NCBI GenBank assembly: GCA_021234155.1
Contig: JAJEKV010000019.1
Location: 938,339-1,002,338, forward strand
Reading direction: 5' to 3'
Source of the DNA: Isoetes taiwanensis
Taxonomy: Eukaryota > Streptophyta > Lycopodiopsida > Isoetales > Isoetaceae
DNA length: 64,000 nt
Shown here: positions 12,898 through 24,499 of the stretch, piece by piece
Numbering within the stretch: the stretch's first letter is position 1
How the letters are laid out: each line of letters begins with the position of its first letter
Made by a program: the position numbers and the translations under genes
Notes under the pieces: generated by a model
Told to the model about the DNA's origin: nothing
Databases searched by the model: none
What the model saw: only the letters and a program-made list of their open reading frames with translations

Positions 12898-13067
12898 TCG
12901 TGGTATTTGTGATATCAAGTTCAAGTTCATAAGTGAATAAAAGAAATGACTTTGTGTATCATTTGAATACGTAGCTCAATGATAAAATCATGAGTAAGTT
13001 TTTCATACTATGAGTGTGATATTGTATTGCTAATAGTCCTTATTGAAATTTTCACCGAAAAGGCGAG

Positions 13068-13113
13068 AAAATAGGCCAGTCGATGTTGTCAAAATAGGCC
13101 AGTCGATGTTGTC
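13068..13113. repeat. Two tandem copies of a 23-bp unit
   Basis: The 23-base word starting aaaataggccag and ending gttgtc occurs at 13068-13090 and again, identically, at 13091-13113. The perfect identity suggests a recent slippage duplication. Confidence 0.9.
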
Positions 13114-13857
13114 ATCTGGGAGTTATTGAAGATGGGTGCCACACTCTTCGACATTGTCCAACATTTGCACCTCTCTGGGCACAATATGACAGGTTGGTTA
13201 TAATTAACCAACTGCTACATGTAATGATGAGTACGCGTTTGGTAGAGGCACTGACATCTTACATCCGAAGTTACTGGACATGCGGACACAGACGTATAAA
13301 TGTACAATTCATCAGCAAGCCTACTACTGCCAAGGTTTTTCCCTTGAAAACTTAGGGTGGGGTTTCTTGATCATGAACAATAGGTCGATTATTCTTTGTT
13401 GCTTTGTGTGGGTCCCATAGGGCATCTGGTCTCCGTGGATAATAAAATTCAACAACTCTGGTCCATGATCTCAGGCTCAACCATCATCTTTGAGCTCAAG
13501 TAGACATGCAACATGTGTTGCTCTTGCAACATCACCATGCGCTCGATCATGACATGGCATCAGCTTCATACAACACTGAACAAACACTTGCCTATAGTGT
13601 CCTGTTCATCCAAGATAATCAACAACATAGAAATATCACTTTGAACTGGGTGGAATGATACGGCCTTGCACTACAATCAATAAAATATATTAGAGACAAG
13701 GTCTCTTTATAAATGATATCATCAAGCATCAAGAAAATAAAATATATACTCAGATCCACCTGCAATGAAATATATAGAACAGAAATTCAAGAGCTTGAAA
13801 AAAGACATAAAAATTAGGTAGCTTCGTGCCAAATCATATCGACATGAAGCAAGATCC

Positions 13858-14200
13858 CCCCAGAGAACTCTCTCTTGACCTCCAAAAAAAAAAAATGGAC
13901 AGACCTGTGACAAATAAAAAGTGCACTCAAAGCCTCAATCTGCAATAAGCAAGCAAACAACATGTCATTCATGTAAAAACAATATGGTAAAGATATAGCT
14001 GTTATGTCTAAAATCTGAGGACAGGAAGCCCAATTCTTCATCTTTAAATAAATCTAAAATCCCCAGCCCTTGGCCAAAATGGAATGTAAAAGCTCATAAG
14101 CTACCCGTCCAAAAACTAGACAAGACCTGGTAAATAGACAAACTACAAATTTTCAGGATATAACCATATCAAAAATCCAAAGGCAATTCCTTTCCTTATG
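13858..14200. repeat. Dispersed repeat, copy 2 (partner at 11125-11462)
   Basis: Direct-orientation counterpart of the copy at 11125-11462, collinear over about 340 bp. It ends about 55 bp before the open frame of the DDE transposase fragment. The first copy has no such frame after it, so the repeat may be part of a different, non-coding element. Confidence 0.75.
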
Positions 14201-14254
14201 CCCAAAACCAAGTGACAATAAAGGCAGTTTCATCCCTTGATCTAATCATAGTAG

Positions 14255-14617
14255 ATGGCCACTCAGCCATGTGGAGCTAGAAGTGAACTTAGCATCCAAG
14301 GAGATGTTCACCCACTTTGCCCTATAAAATGTGCACACATTCGTAGATTGCCATTAGATATGGCATGCTTTGCTCCTTTTAAGATGACCTTCAAGAGACT
14401 AAGGTATGCATACATGGTCTGGAAGGGCATGGCAGAATCTAAGAGGCAGGGGATTGCTGAACTCATTTCACAGGCAATTGAGTCTTGTCTGAGCACAAGC
14501 AACATCAAAACTAGCTTTCGTGCAACATGCATTTTGGTCCTTCAATTCTTGGAAGTCAGACATGGAGGGTGCAAGATTTGCAAGACATGCTCATGCCGAC
14601 ATTGGAGATCTAATTAA
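14255..14617 (+). pseudogene. DDE-superfamily transposase fragment (C-terminal part)
   Basis: This 120-codon open frame carries RLPLDMACFAPFK at residues 31-43 (about 14345-14383). It resembles the xQPLDVxxFxPFK block near the last catalytic acid in DDE_1/pogo-Tc1-type endonucleases. The following residues (MTFKRLRYAYMVW, then a helix-rich stretch to about residue 85) fit the segment after that block. The expected Gln before PLD is Leu here. The catalytic D,D region upstream is absent and the frame ends within about 240 bases of the motif, so it is a dead fragment. After 14617 weak coding-like DNA continues to about 14830 in other frames. The family call rests on one motif and is moderate. 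Confidence 0.45.
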
Positions 14618-14839
14618 GCGAGCACATGAAGACAATGCAAATATGCATTCTGCTGCCTAAGAAGCAAGGGAATTGATAGCCTCCAGAAGAGTATGAGGCA
14701 ATATGGAGGATGGTCATTGCAATGGGAACTACATAACATGATGAGGTCCAATTTGGAACATGCAAGGAAGTTTTAAAAGAGCTATCAACTCAAGTACATG
14801 CCTCCCAGGTGCAACAAGAGCATGATTAATCCAACACAT

Positions 14840-16680
14840 ATACTACCAGTTCTTGGCAATGTGCACATTGGTGTGTCGCAGGAAATAGAGGTAGAGAGAT
14901 AAGCGTTAGCTCCACATATGGATTCCATTTGTTAATTGTTATCATTCTTGTGCAGGTGATCATAATTAGTTCTTCTATAAAATTAATGGGTTTGGGAATT
15001 TGCGGTAAACCATTTCAGAAGAACTCTATTAATCTTGGATGCAGATAAACAATCAAAACTTTGGTTCACTAATGCAAATTTATTCCATTCCTCTCGCTTC
15101 GATTTGTTTGATTTACCTCTAATCTATCACAACTTAAAGGTCTATCACGGGGCATGCAAACCGGATTCATATACGAAAAGGTCTCTAAACATGCCTTGCA
15201 GTCTTTAGAAATCACTTTAGCTTTCGTGATTCTCGGTTTTGTAAGTTTTCATCACCGACATACATCAGCTATATCCTTTCCGCGTTTCCTCTTAGCACAT
15301 GAATATAAAGATCTTTCATCAAGTCCTATTTACCTACTACTGAGAAGTTGGCAGCATAGACATGTTCCTATACAATAATTTGAATAATGGGTTATTGTTT
15401 TGATGAACCGTATAAAGTATTGCATATGCCTCTATGAACTGATGCCATCTTATGGATCACGATGTTTATATCTGTCGTATGATCTTTTAATTGCACGTTG
15501 GAATGCACTTGTACAGGTTTAGACATGATGACTTTTGGTGCAAGGGAGAACATGATGGTGCGGTGGAGCAAGAATAAAGTTATAAGTTTCTGAGATGTTA
15601 CTTGAAGGGCAAAGAAGATGACCAACGCGACACCGTGGGTGGAATGGCTAAAGCAAGACATGTTAATGTTAAAGACTCCACAACATATAAAAAGAAGATT
15701 CAAACTATAAGTAGAACTTTTTTGGGAGTAATAGTAGGACAAGGGAGAGGAAATCGCTGGGAGCATCATCTCTATTGAAGGATTTAGAAACCTTCATTGT
15801 TTGCATGAGTGCTCAAATCACATGACACATTTACGTGTCGAACCTCTTGATTTTAAAAATGATTGCTAGATTTGAAATCGAGAATCTCGGTCTAACGATC
15901 ATATATACTACTTAAGTTTGAACTAGTTGTGGTACAACCCATCGTGAGCTATTATTGAAGAAGAAGTACATGATGAAGGAGAAGAAACATATATTGGCGT
16001 ACCAACCCTATGTAGCACCTAAGTATCTATAAGTGATGTTTTTGCAAAGGGTGGCTCCAACAATAAATCGAGAATGAAATTTACCTTATCCTATGTACCA
16101 AAGCTAAGTACTCTCAAAAGTTAAAACATTCTCGTAAGATATGCAAGGGCGTGGTTGGGTCAAATCAGGGTGAGGCTTCATAGAACGGGATTACGCTATG
16201 AGAAGTTGGTGAATTGTAACCACCTACAAGTTTTCAGAGAGAAAATAAAGCAACCGCTTATGCTACTCCGTTGTGTTAACAAAGTCGTTGGTTCAAGCAA
16301 AGCACCTCGTAAGCTGAGGGTTTACACTCTATGTCAAAGAAGAACAAGATATTCTAGAGAGGCTTCCCATGTTGTTGGAATAGTGGAAAGACCAATCGTG
16401 CTGGCAAGTGTATCAAGATTTATGTTTCTCATGCTACTTTATACATATAAAGAAGCTCAGATTTTGCATTTTCATTTTTGATGCTTCAAATTTGTGAATT
16501 TTATAATTCGAAAGGTTTACTTGAATTTCAAAATTTCATACTTTTCACCATCGAGCATTTCATACTCATTTTAAATTGTCGTATACGCATTGTGGCACTC
16601 AAGGCCAATTCTAAAAGGTGTAAAACATCTAAGCACAAGGTATAACAAACCAATTTACAAGCTAAAACATCTAAGTATAA
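14840..16680. other. No supportable gene
   Basis: Frames of up to 125 codons (minus strand, 15392-15769) and 108 codons (plus strand, 16155-16481) exist. Neither has a recognisable domain, codon pattern or splice context. I treat the stretch as intergenic or decayed mobile DNA. Confidence 0.5.
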
Positions 16681-16689
16681 AAGAATTAG

Positions 16690-16832
16690 AAAAAGGCACA
16701 AGGCCATCATATTCATTAAACAAGCGCATTAAGGCCTGATTACACAAGGCACAAGGCCATTACATTCCAAAGGCGCCACGCCCGATTAAAACAAAAGACA
16801 CAAGGCCTCGATTAAACGTAAGGCACAAGGCC
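16690..16832. repeat. Cluster of cacaaggcc words
   Basis: The word (g/a)cacaaggcc recurs about four times between 16694 and 16831 at irregular spacings, with aaggcc and gattaaa words in between. The same word recurs once at 33103-33112. It looks like a degenerate short repeat cluster of unknown origin. Confidence 0.5.
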
Positions 16833-16999
16833 TGTGAGCAGGTATTCCATAGGATTTACGCATAGCACAAAAGGCCCGCTTTTAACAAAGTTGTAAAAAG
16901 CTTCAACAAAAAGGAAGGTCCCCAGCCTTCACGCCTCATCCGTAAGAGTAATCTCGGTAGTTAGAAAGCCAGAACATGTAATACAAAGCGTAAACCTAA

Positions 17000-17990
17000 A
17001 AGCGATAATTTACTCAAGCCAATTCTGAAAATTTAAAATTCTTCAGCCTTCCACCGTCTTCGGGCCTCATCTTCATTGATCCCAAAAGCGCGCCGCTTTC
17101 CCTCATCGCCGCCGATTCTGGGCTTCGGCAGATAGTCCCTCCACATTCTCGAAAAAGCATTTTCACAAGAATCAGCTCACCGCCGTAATATCGCTAGTTT
17201 CGGCTTTAAGACAAGCTCGGTGGAATAAGAGAAGCCGGTGGAATCGTGAGAAGCCGTGGAATTAGCGGTTTGGAATTGGAGCTTTTTTCGTTGGCTTGGT
17301 TTGACACCCGTGTCTTCTTCACGATCTTCATGGCACTCCATGAGTAGGCCACTTAACCTATCCCATACCGCTAAAAGCTCTAGCAAGGGAAGGGAAATTA
17401 GAGCTCTAAGATTTGGCGGTGGACAGGAGGCAGAGCGAAAGTGGTAGCATCTCAAAGATTCTATTGGGAGAATTGACCCAGATGCTTCTCCCTCATGACC
17501 ATATAAAGGTCGGGCGTGGAAATAAATTTTGAGAATATGATTTTAGGATTTTGCACCATTAGAATCTTAATCACGATTTAGTAGGATACGGTTTAAAATG
17601 CAATTACCTTGAAAATGACCATAATTTTATTTTCTGTCATAAAAGGGGACTATCCGCCTTGAAATGGCCATCATCTTTTGCACACCAATCATCTTATGTT
17701 GGCTCACATTTATTCGCACTGTAATCAGAATCGGGTTAAATTGCAATTGCCTTAAGGTCCCATTTTAAATAAAATTTGTTAAGATAAATTGAAGAACACC
17801 AAGTCAAAATTTGGTCAATGAAAGTCAAACTTTTGCTTAGTGATTCACACTTGTTGACTTGAAAATCATTGGACTTATGCTTCTTTACCAAACATGTCAG
17901 GTATTAATATGCCTTAACACGGATACATAGCATAGCCCTCGCTTGTGGCCTTCATCGTGAGACTGCGGGTACATTGTTCCGGGTTTTATG
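17000..17990. other. No supportable gene
   Basis: A 92-codon minus-strand frame (17177-17455) is flanked by CpG-richer DNA that could be the 5' end of a lost minus-strand gene. No motif supports it. The rest is AT-rich. Confidence 0.4.
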
Positions 17991-17999
17991 CCCTCACTT

Positions 18000-18454
18000 G
18001 CAGTCACTGATTGGGTCGGCCTCGCTTCATGAGAGATTGACTAGCCGCCAGCTTCGTCGCCTATGTGTATCTCGCGCTACCGCTTCATGCCAGCCAGCCT
18101 TGCATCCGTGGCGCGGGCTTCTTGCTGGTGTGGTCAGTTGATTTGAAGCTTATGCATGGCTAGGATCTTTCAGGATTCAAGCATCTCTACGTACTCTCCG
18201 ATTCTCAACTCGCATAAGCTTACTCAAAGCTTTCTCTCGGCATTCACTGGATTAGTAGAGCTTAAGTTCGCCATTTGGCTGACTTCGTGTTGTAGATGGT
18301 GATGGCTCCGCTTGTACGCCAGCAGGAAAGGTGCCTGCGGAGTTTATGTCAGGAGGTCGAGGTCACTCCTTTGGGGCGCCTCCTTCCTCCTCACTTGCAT
18401 TGTAATATTACCATTCTTTAATATATTGGATGACAGAGTTCTTCAAAAAAAAAA
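18000..18454 (+). mobile_element. Possible LINE-type 3' end with A-tail
   Basis: The DNA up to about 18400 is richer in CpG than its surroundings. It leads into a tail reading ttgtaatattacc, tttaatatattggatgacagag, then an A-run at 18446-18454 before ordinary AT-rich DNA. This arrangement is what plant LINE and SINE 3' ends look like. No reverse transcriptase frame is intact upstream, and I did not identify a target-site duplication, so a processed pseudogene tail remains possible. Confidence 0.35.
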
Positions 18455-18459
18455 TTGGT

Positions 18460-20360
18460 AATTGCTGATTGGCAACATGGAGCATTTATTACACATGTTA
18501 TTGTTGTCTCACAAACATGTTGTAGACTAGAAATTGAATGCATGTAGGATATTTGTCAATAGGCATTTATGTTGATTAATTGTTGATTTGACAACATATG
18601 GAACATCAATGCATGTGGGATATTTGATCTTCATTATAAAAAAAGGGTGGACGAGGATTACATATTCAAAGTTGTCATGACTATATCAAGATTATGCCGC
18701 AGAGTTATAACTTTTCATCATCTAATCTCTATCCATACTCTTCAATAAAATAGCAAAAACCATTTATATATGCGCATCTAATTTTGTAATATATGGCTGA
18801 TATTGTTAACTTCAGGTTAGGTTTCCGCTGGGCATTTATAATCGGGCAGTAGATCGAAATTAGGGGTTGCTCTTTCGATCACAATTAATTTCAAAATGCA
18901 CAAGACCTTTTGTACATATGCAATTACGCACTTCTCAGAATTCAGCTTGTGACCAAAGCATGCTGATATTTCGGAGTCCATTATAACTAAATCAGAGGAC
19001 GTAGAATTATAAAGTTCTTAATGTTTGTGGTGTTGATAAACACCAAATTACAATAAAAAGGAATCTTAATATTAAAAAAACATACAACAGCTTTAGGACA
19101 AGTCCATGGTCTTTAGTACTTCCAACACTTTTGTGCTCTTTTCATCATATCGGGATTAAAAATGCACGCACCTCCTCGTAGACATAAGCAATTACATTCA
19201 CTTCAAGTATTAGCTTCTCCAAGTAAGGTACCATAGTCTTCTGAACATGTAATCACCGCCATTTATGTCGCATGAAGGACCTTTGGTGTGATGTGCAAGA
19301 ATCTCATATTTATTCTTAAAATTCACGCACTGTATAAGGATCAATCGTAGTTGTCCTCATGCTAATTCGTAGACATTTCATAAACTTTTGTCGTATTTTT
19401 GATGTGGCAAGAAGTTCCTTTATTCATTTTCAAAGGATGCACCATCCATTTGAAAAGAAACTTATTCACTAAGGCCGAGGAATGAAAGACCAGCCTAATT
19501 ACCGAAAGTGATTAAAGACCATATACCAACAACAAAATGTTCGATGATCTAAATGCATGAATCACATTGCCCCCGGCCTCGACAAGAAGAACCTCTTCTT
19601 GATGGAAGAAGTTGGACGCTTCTTCCACTACATCGTAATCGCTTTTAGCCTTTTTGGAAAAACCTTTGTAATAGAGTTCCCGCCCAATAACCAAAAGCTT
19701 CGCTAACAACACTAGCAGACCAGGCAAAGGAGAACTATTAGAGAAATTATACAGCATAACAGTAAAAACACGCTTCTATTTCTTAGTTATTGATTTGATG
19801 GAGTCAGTTGTCGGAGGAAACTTGCTTAGAATTATTCTTAAGGAGATTCTCCAACCGGGATGCCAAATCGGCTTCCTTTGATTGTTTTCTTTCCACAATA
19901 TCAACACGCTTGTCCAATTTGGAAACATAATCATCTATATTCTTCAATCACGCTTCACATTTTTCATCTATTAGTTGCACATCATGCTTCAATTCAAGTA
20001 GGAAATGTCAACTATAGATTTTGAAATATTCAAACTTAAGCCTCGCGATCATTCAAATTATCAAACTAAAAGTACTTTATGTAAGAAAAATCCAAAGTAG
20101 TTATACTTCACAAGAATAAATCTCTATTTTTCAGCTTTTGACAAATTATTACTTTGTTCAAAGATTGTCTCTCTTCTCAAGATTGGGCTTGTGGAAGATA
20201 ATAAAGTGCAATATTCAATAGATTGCATAATTATATCGCTCCTCCAAGTCACAGGTGCTTAATGATGGGTCTTGACTCTTTCTTGAATGGATCAAGATCA
20301 AGACTATAAATGGAGCGTATTCCTATCAAGTAGATCTACATGGAAGTTCAATGGACTCCG
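18460..20360. other. No supportable gene
   Basis: AT-rich stretch. An 81-codon minus-strand frame (19512-19757) has no recognisable motif. Confidence 0.5.
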
Positions 20361-20366
20361 AACCAA

Positions 20367-21188
20367 TTATGAGGCATCCTGCTCTCTACAAGAGGGACAA
20401 GTTGATCTCTTTGAGAAACATATGTGTTTAAATCGATGAAAACTATGCATGCAATGTGCAACAATGACTGAGACACAAAGTGGGTCATATACATATGTAT
20501 AGTAAGAATAACTTTGTAAACTTGCAAATGCTACGCAGAGAATATTCTTTTGGATGCTCCAAAATGGAAGGTTGAGTTGTAGTCCGTGACATCTTACTTC
20601 TAGAGATGAAGCTATTTCTTTCAACTTCTTCCAGCCCTTGGTTGGAGTTCATGTTCTTCGGGCCTTCCTCGGCCATTTAAAAATAAAAAAAGAATGATGA
20701 CTGCGAAAAGAAAAAAGTATTGAGCACTTTGTAATTGCAATGACCATTCGCAATTACCCCCTTGTGAATTTCCTCCATACTCGTAGCCGTTGTCGCTTCC
20801 AAAGTTCTTTTTCCTCTTTGAAACTAGCATTGATGACAAGAATGTAATGACACCGAGTGCCTACACTGGTCTGGCCGGCTTCACTCATTGCTTTTGCAAA
20901 AGATCCACTTCGTGAATCGTGACTTCTTCCACAACTTCCTTTTTCTTTCATTTCAATCGTCAAGACTTTTAACTTTAATATTCAAGTCATCCTCTGCTTT
21001 ATCTAATCCCAAAGAATCAAGGAGTTGATGACGTAATAGTCCATTACAATAAACCAACAACGCTTCAGGAGGAGGAAACACTCGCTCATACTCATCTTCT
21101 CAACACTTTTCTCTTCGCTTTTAACCACAAAATGACTGCCGGGCTTAATCTTTTGTCCTCTCATATGTAAAGTGAATGCCCGTACAAA
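20367..21188 (-). pseudogene. Frame-broken coding fragment ending in a RING-like Cys cluster
   Basis: Several minus-strand peptide blocks read coherently but in different frames. First comes a block from 21188 to 21097 (starts FVRAFTLHMRGQKIKPG, ends KSVEK). A one-base frame change leads to a block from 21096 to 20953 (starts DEYERVFPPPEALLVYC, ends KSLDD then stop). Next is an exon-like block at about 20676-20527 (starts MAEEGPKNMNSNQ) ending at a possible gt donor. After a possible acceptor (tgtgtctcag) comes an end reading HCMHSFHRFKHIC then STCPSCREQDAS and a stop (20477-20367). CxHxxH...CPxCR is typical of the second half of a RING-H2 finger. The spacing after HSFH is too long and the first Cys pair was not found. 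The family is not identified; it may be a decayed gene or one with sequence errors. Confidence 0.35.
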
Positions 21189-21199
21189 AACTTCCCACT

Positions 21200-22260
21200 G
21201 GGTTCAACACAAACATCACTTTAGTAACATCTTCCTCGTAGATGTTCATAAACCGATCCACAAAATAGTGGATTCATTCGGACTAGACGTTATAAATTTG
21301 CTTGGTACCCACCTCGCTTTATACTACCAAATATTTTGCCTATTCATCTTCAGCCACATCCGCTTTTCTTATATATCCTAAGAGGCTCGCCCTCGGCGCA
21401 AATACGATGTGTTACCAAACATCCTCCTCGCCTCTTCGCCTATAGTCACCGAGGGTTGAGTTTCTTGTCATTAATTCTATTCCTACACCAACTTTGAAAT
21501 TATTATACACGTTGAAAGTTCTTCATTCAGGTCTCCAGAAAAGTGTAAATCATCCAAATCATAGCGCACTAAGTATAATAGTACTAACTTTTAAGAGCTT
21601 AAAGCAATGAACTACTACTTTTCCAAATAATTACTAATTGTCATCAACACCAATTTATTTCGAGTTTCCATCACCGCGAAATAGCAAATGATCAAGATGT
21701 CATGGCTAAAACAGTACTAACACTTTCTAACTCAAAGATTGAACTTCATCTCTTGAAGTTAAACTGGCCGCTAATAACAATTTGAATTTGCATTTCTGTG
21801 CTAATGACCGCTACTTAGCAAATGTTGCTCGCAAACATAGAACCAAATCTACTAACTGCATTAATGCCATTACGTTACTAACTAGCAAGTATTGGTCGCC
21901 AAACATAAAATAATATAACTTGCTAGCATAATTTAAGTTAATTGACAAATTGCCGTCAAGAACATAGTACCAAATGTTAACTCAAGTAGCATCAACTAAT
22001 CAACTTGCATGACCAAATATTACCGAAGTTGTAATTCTTCACGATGCCCTAAAAATTTAGCCAAATATCACACTAATAAAGAGATGAATCAAAGCTTTAG
22101 ATAGAATGCAATTCTCTCACACCGCTACATTAACCTTTGTCCTCAATATAAAAGCATGAAATATATTGTGAATGAAATTGGTTTCCACATTATTTACCAT
22201 TCTAAAGATTTGTCAACAAAAGATCAGATGCTTACCATCGAACAACTTTTCTTAACTGGT
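21200..22260. other. No supportable gene; possibly the degraded body of the minus-strand gene
   Basis: Short minus-strand peptides such as NIYEEDVTKVMF near 21250 could continue the fragment at 20367-21188. I cannot chain them. The part after 21600 is rich in short ctaac, tagca and aacata words and looks non-coding. Confidence 0.3.
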
Positions 22261-22278
22261 GAAATTGTTTAGATGAGC

Positions 22279-22580
22279 AATTTGATCCAGCTTCACCAAG
22301 GAGGGTAACCTGATCTCGATTGGGTCAATCTAATGACCTGCAATCGCATTGTTTAGAATGGCACAAATAATCGTAATTCGGATAATTACCGCCGTGGAAG
22401 TAAAGATACTACGAATTTAATCCACCGCTAACCAAGCAGGTAATGGTATCTCGATTGGGGTTTTGTTGAATCTAATGATCGAAATTGATTTTTAGAATGG
22501 TACAAATAATCCATTTTCGATAATTATCATTGTGAAGAGCGCGATAGCCACAAATAATTTGATCCCGCTTAACCAAGGTA
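22279..22580. repeat. Degenerate tandem repeat, period about 135-142 bp
   Basis: A unit starting ttt(g/a)atcc...accaag recurs at 22281, 22416 and 22558. The first two units share, in order, atctcgattggg, tctaatga, tttagaatgg, acaaataat and ggataatta/gataattat. The third unit is cut short. No coding capacity. Confidence 0.75.
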
Positions 22581-23344
22581 GGATGCCAATGGTGAGTAGC
22601 TATGTTTCAATCCGATCCAAACTCCAAGAAAGGAAGAAAAAGGAAGAAAGGTTTGATGGTTTAGGATCCCATGGGCGATTTATAAGGAAATAAAATTTAA
22701 AAATTCAGCTATACCCCATTAATTAGCTATTATTTAGAGCTAAAAATAGCTAAAAGTAAAATGATTTTTACTCTTTGAATTGTGAGGTCAGCATCTATCC
22801 GAGAAGACGTAATGCTTCAAAGTGATTTCTCTCTTGCATCCAATGATTGTGTAAGAGAAAGCAATGCCGACAAACAAAGAATCATATTTTCTCGCCATCG
22901 ACATATAAAAATGTTCTTCCTTGGATCATTTCTTATGTCTCAGATCCTTCTATATGTGAGATGGCCAAGAATGTTGATTCCGCTTCATTGCCAATGCTTG
23001 ATCGACTTCATTCTCAGCTTCCTCGAAGAGTAATTGCGAAAGTCAATCATTGATATTAATAAGATCACTGAAACCCGTTCAAGAGGTTGTCTAAACATGG
23101 CTTGTCGCCATTTATACCCTAAATTATGTGTCACCAACTCCTTTTACTCTTTAGATCCTAAGGTTTCATCAAAACATTGGGCGAAGTCCGTGAACATTAA
23201 TGCTCAATTTTGGCTTCCACATTTTATCCCAAGTACTAAATTCAATATAATCTATGTTCTCCAAGTGATTTTGAGGCACTGCCCTTCGCTTCTTCTTTTG
23301 GACACCTTCCATTTTGTCCACACCATTAATTTGCTATAGGTTCC

Positions 23345-24200
23345 TCGGGATAAGCATGCTCACTCTTCGTGCTTTGGGGCAACTATACTTCCACATGCCA
23401 CCGTTAGACCTGCCAAACATGTTCCATCGCTTTCAGACCCAACTTATTTGCCTTATGGTCACATATTATCTTGCACCCACAGTGTAATCATGATGCACCA
23501 TGGACTTTTTTCCTCATGTTCTTCTTCACCCCTTCAAGCATCTCTCATGGTAGAGCAACAATAGGTATTGAATCGTGATAGCTTTACAACAAGGTAAGGC
23601 TTTAATTTCTAAGGCTCTCATGAATTTGAACATCTAGATTGTCTTGCTTGAAACTAGTGAAGAATTCCGGCTCTGGCTGTGATAAGAATAGAAAACTACT
23701 TTTAAGAAATGCTAATGCTAATACCACTAGTAAAACAACCGCCAATGAATAGCAACTTAGAACTAATTATTGATTCCATTAGCATTACAACATAACTCTT
23801 AGCAAAACCAAACCACTAACCTGCTAGACATTGTATCGAAAGAATAACCAGAGTGGTAGGTGGGCTTTACTAACTACGCATTTAGTTTAGTGCTAATATT
23901 CACAAAATTACTAACAAGCAAGCACCAACGCTAACAAAATTGGTAACATTAGCACCGAAGCCATTTACAAAATCATCAACACCGGGCGCTTAACATCAAC
24001 ACACAATTACCAAAAGTGGCACCCAATATTATAAAGGTGAGAAACCTTAGCACGATAACAAAAATGCTCCATTATCAACCATCAATAGCACTAAACTTGC
24101 TAGCACGACAAGAACGCAGACACTTCATTAGCGCATTACTAATCATATTAGAAATCAATACTTCAAACTTATAAAAAATATTAATAATCAAGAAACATGA
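23345..24200. other. Gene-free, A/C-rich short-word region
   Basis: The plus strand is rich in aac, cta and tagca words with no fixed period, very similar in flavour to 21600-22000. No gene or RNA seen. Confidence 0.4.
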
Positions 24201-24237
24201 AAATACTTTAGCAAAAACTTTTCTACATATAGTATAC

Positions 24238-24438
24238 CTAGCTCACATCAAGGTAACATGTTGGATGCTTAGGATGTTTTCTCTCTACCGTGATTCCGCC
24301 AAGGCCCTTTGAAGTTAATAAACTCCTGTAAGTTTTATCCAATAATCCACAACTTTTTCCAATCACTTCTCGCTCAGTGAATCCTTTTTCTTCTTCCTTC
24401 CTTAAGAGCCCATGTACCATTTTTATTACTAATTGCAA
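24238..24438 (-). other. Possible minus-strand exon, family unknown
   Basis: A charged, soluble-looking peptide runs from about 24438 to a stop at 24238, with GLLRKEEEKGFTEREVIGK near its start and KHPKHPTCYLDVS at its end. Just upstream in gene order, aagaagcag just above 24440 could be a 3' splice site opening into it. The EREVIGKSCGLLDKTYRSLL part has the feel of a small helical or winged-helix segment, but I cannot name a family. It could belong with the fragment at 20367-21188, about 3 kb downstream in gene direction. Confidence 0.25.
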
Positions 24439-24499
24439 GATCTGCTTCTTAGCTCAAACAATTCCTCGATAAATTCCTAAAGCCTTCATAACTAATCTT

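Noticed and set aside
15392-15769. 125-codon minus-strand frame
   Set aside because: Length alone; no motif, no conserved pattern, AT-rich chance frame plausible.
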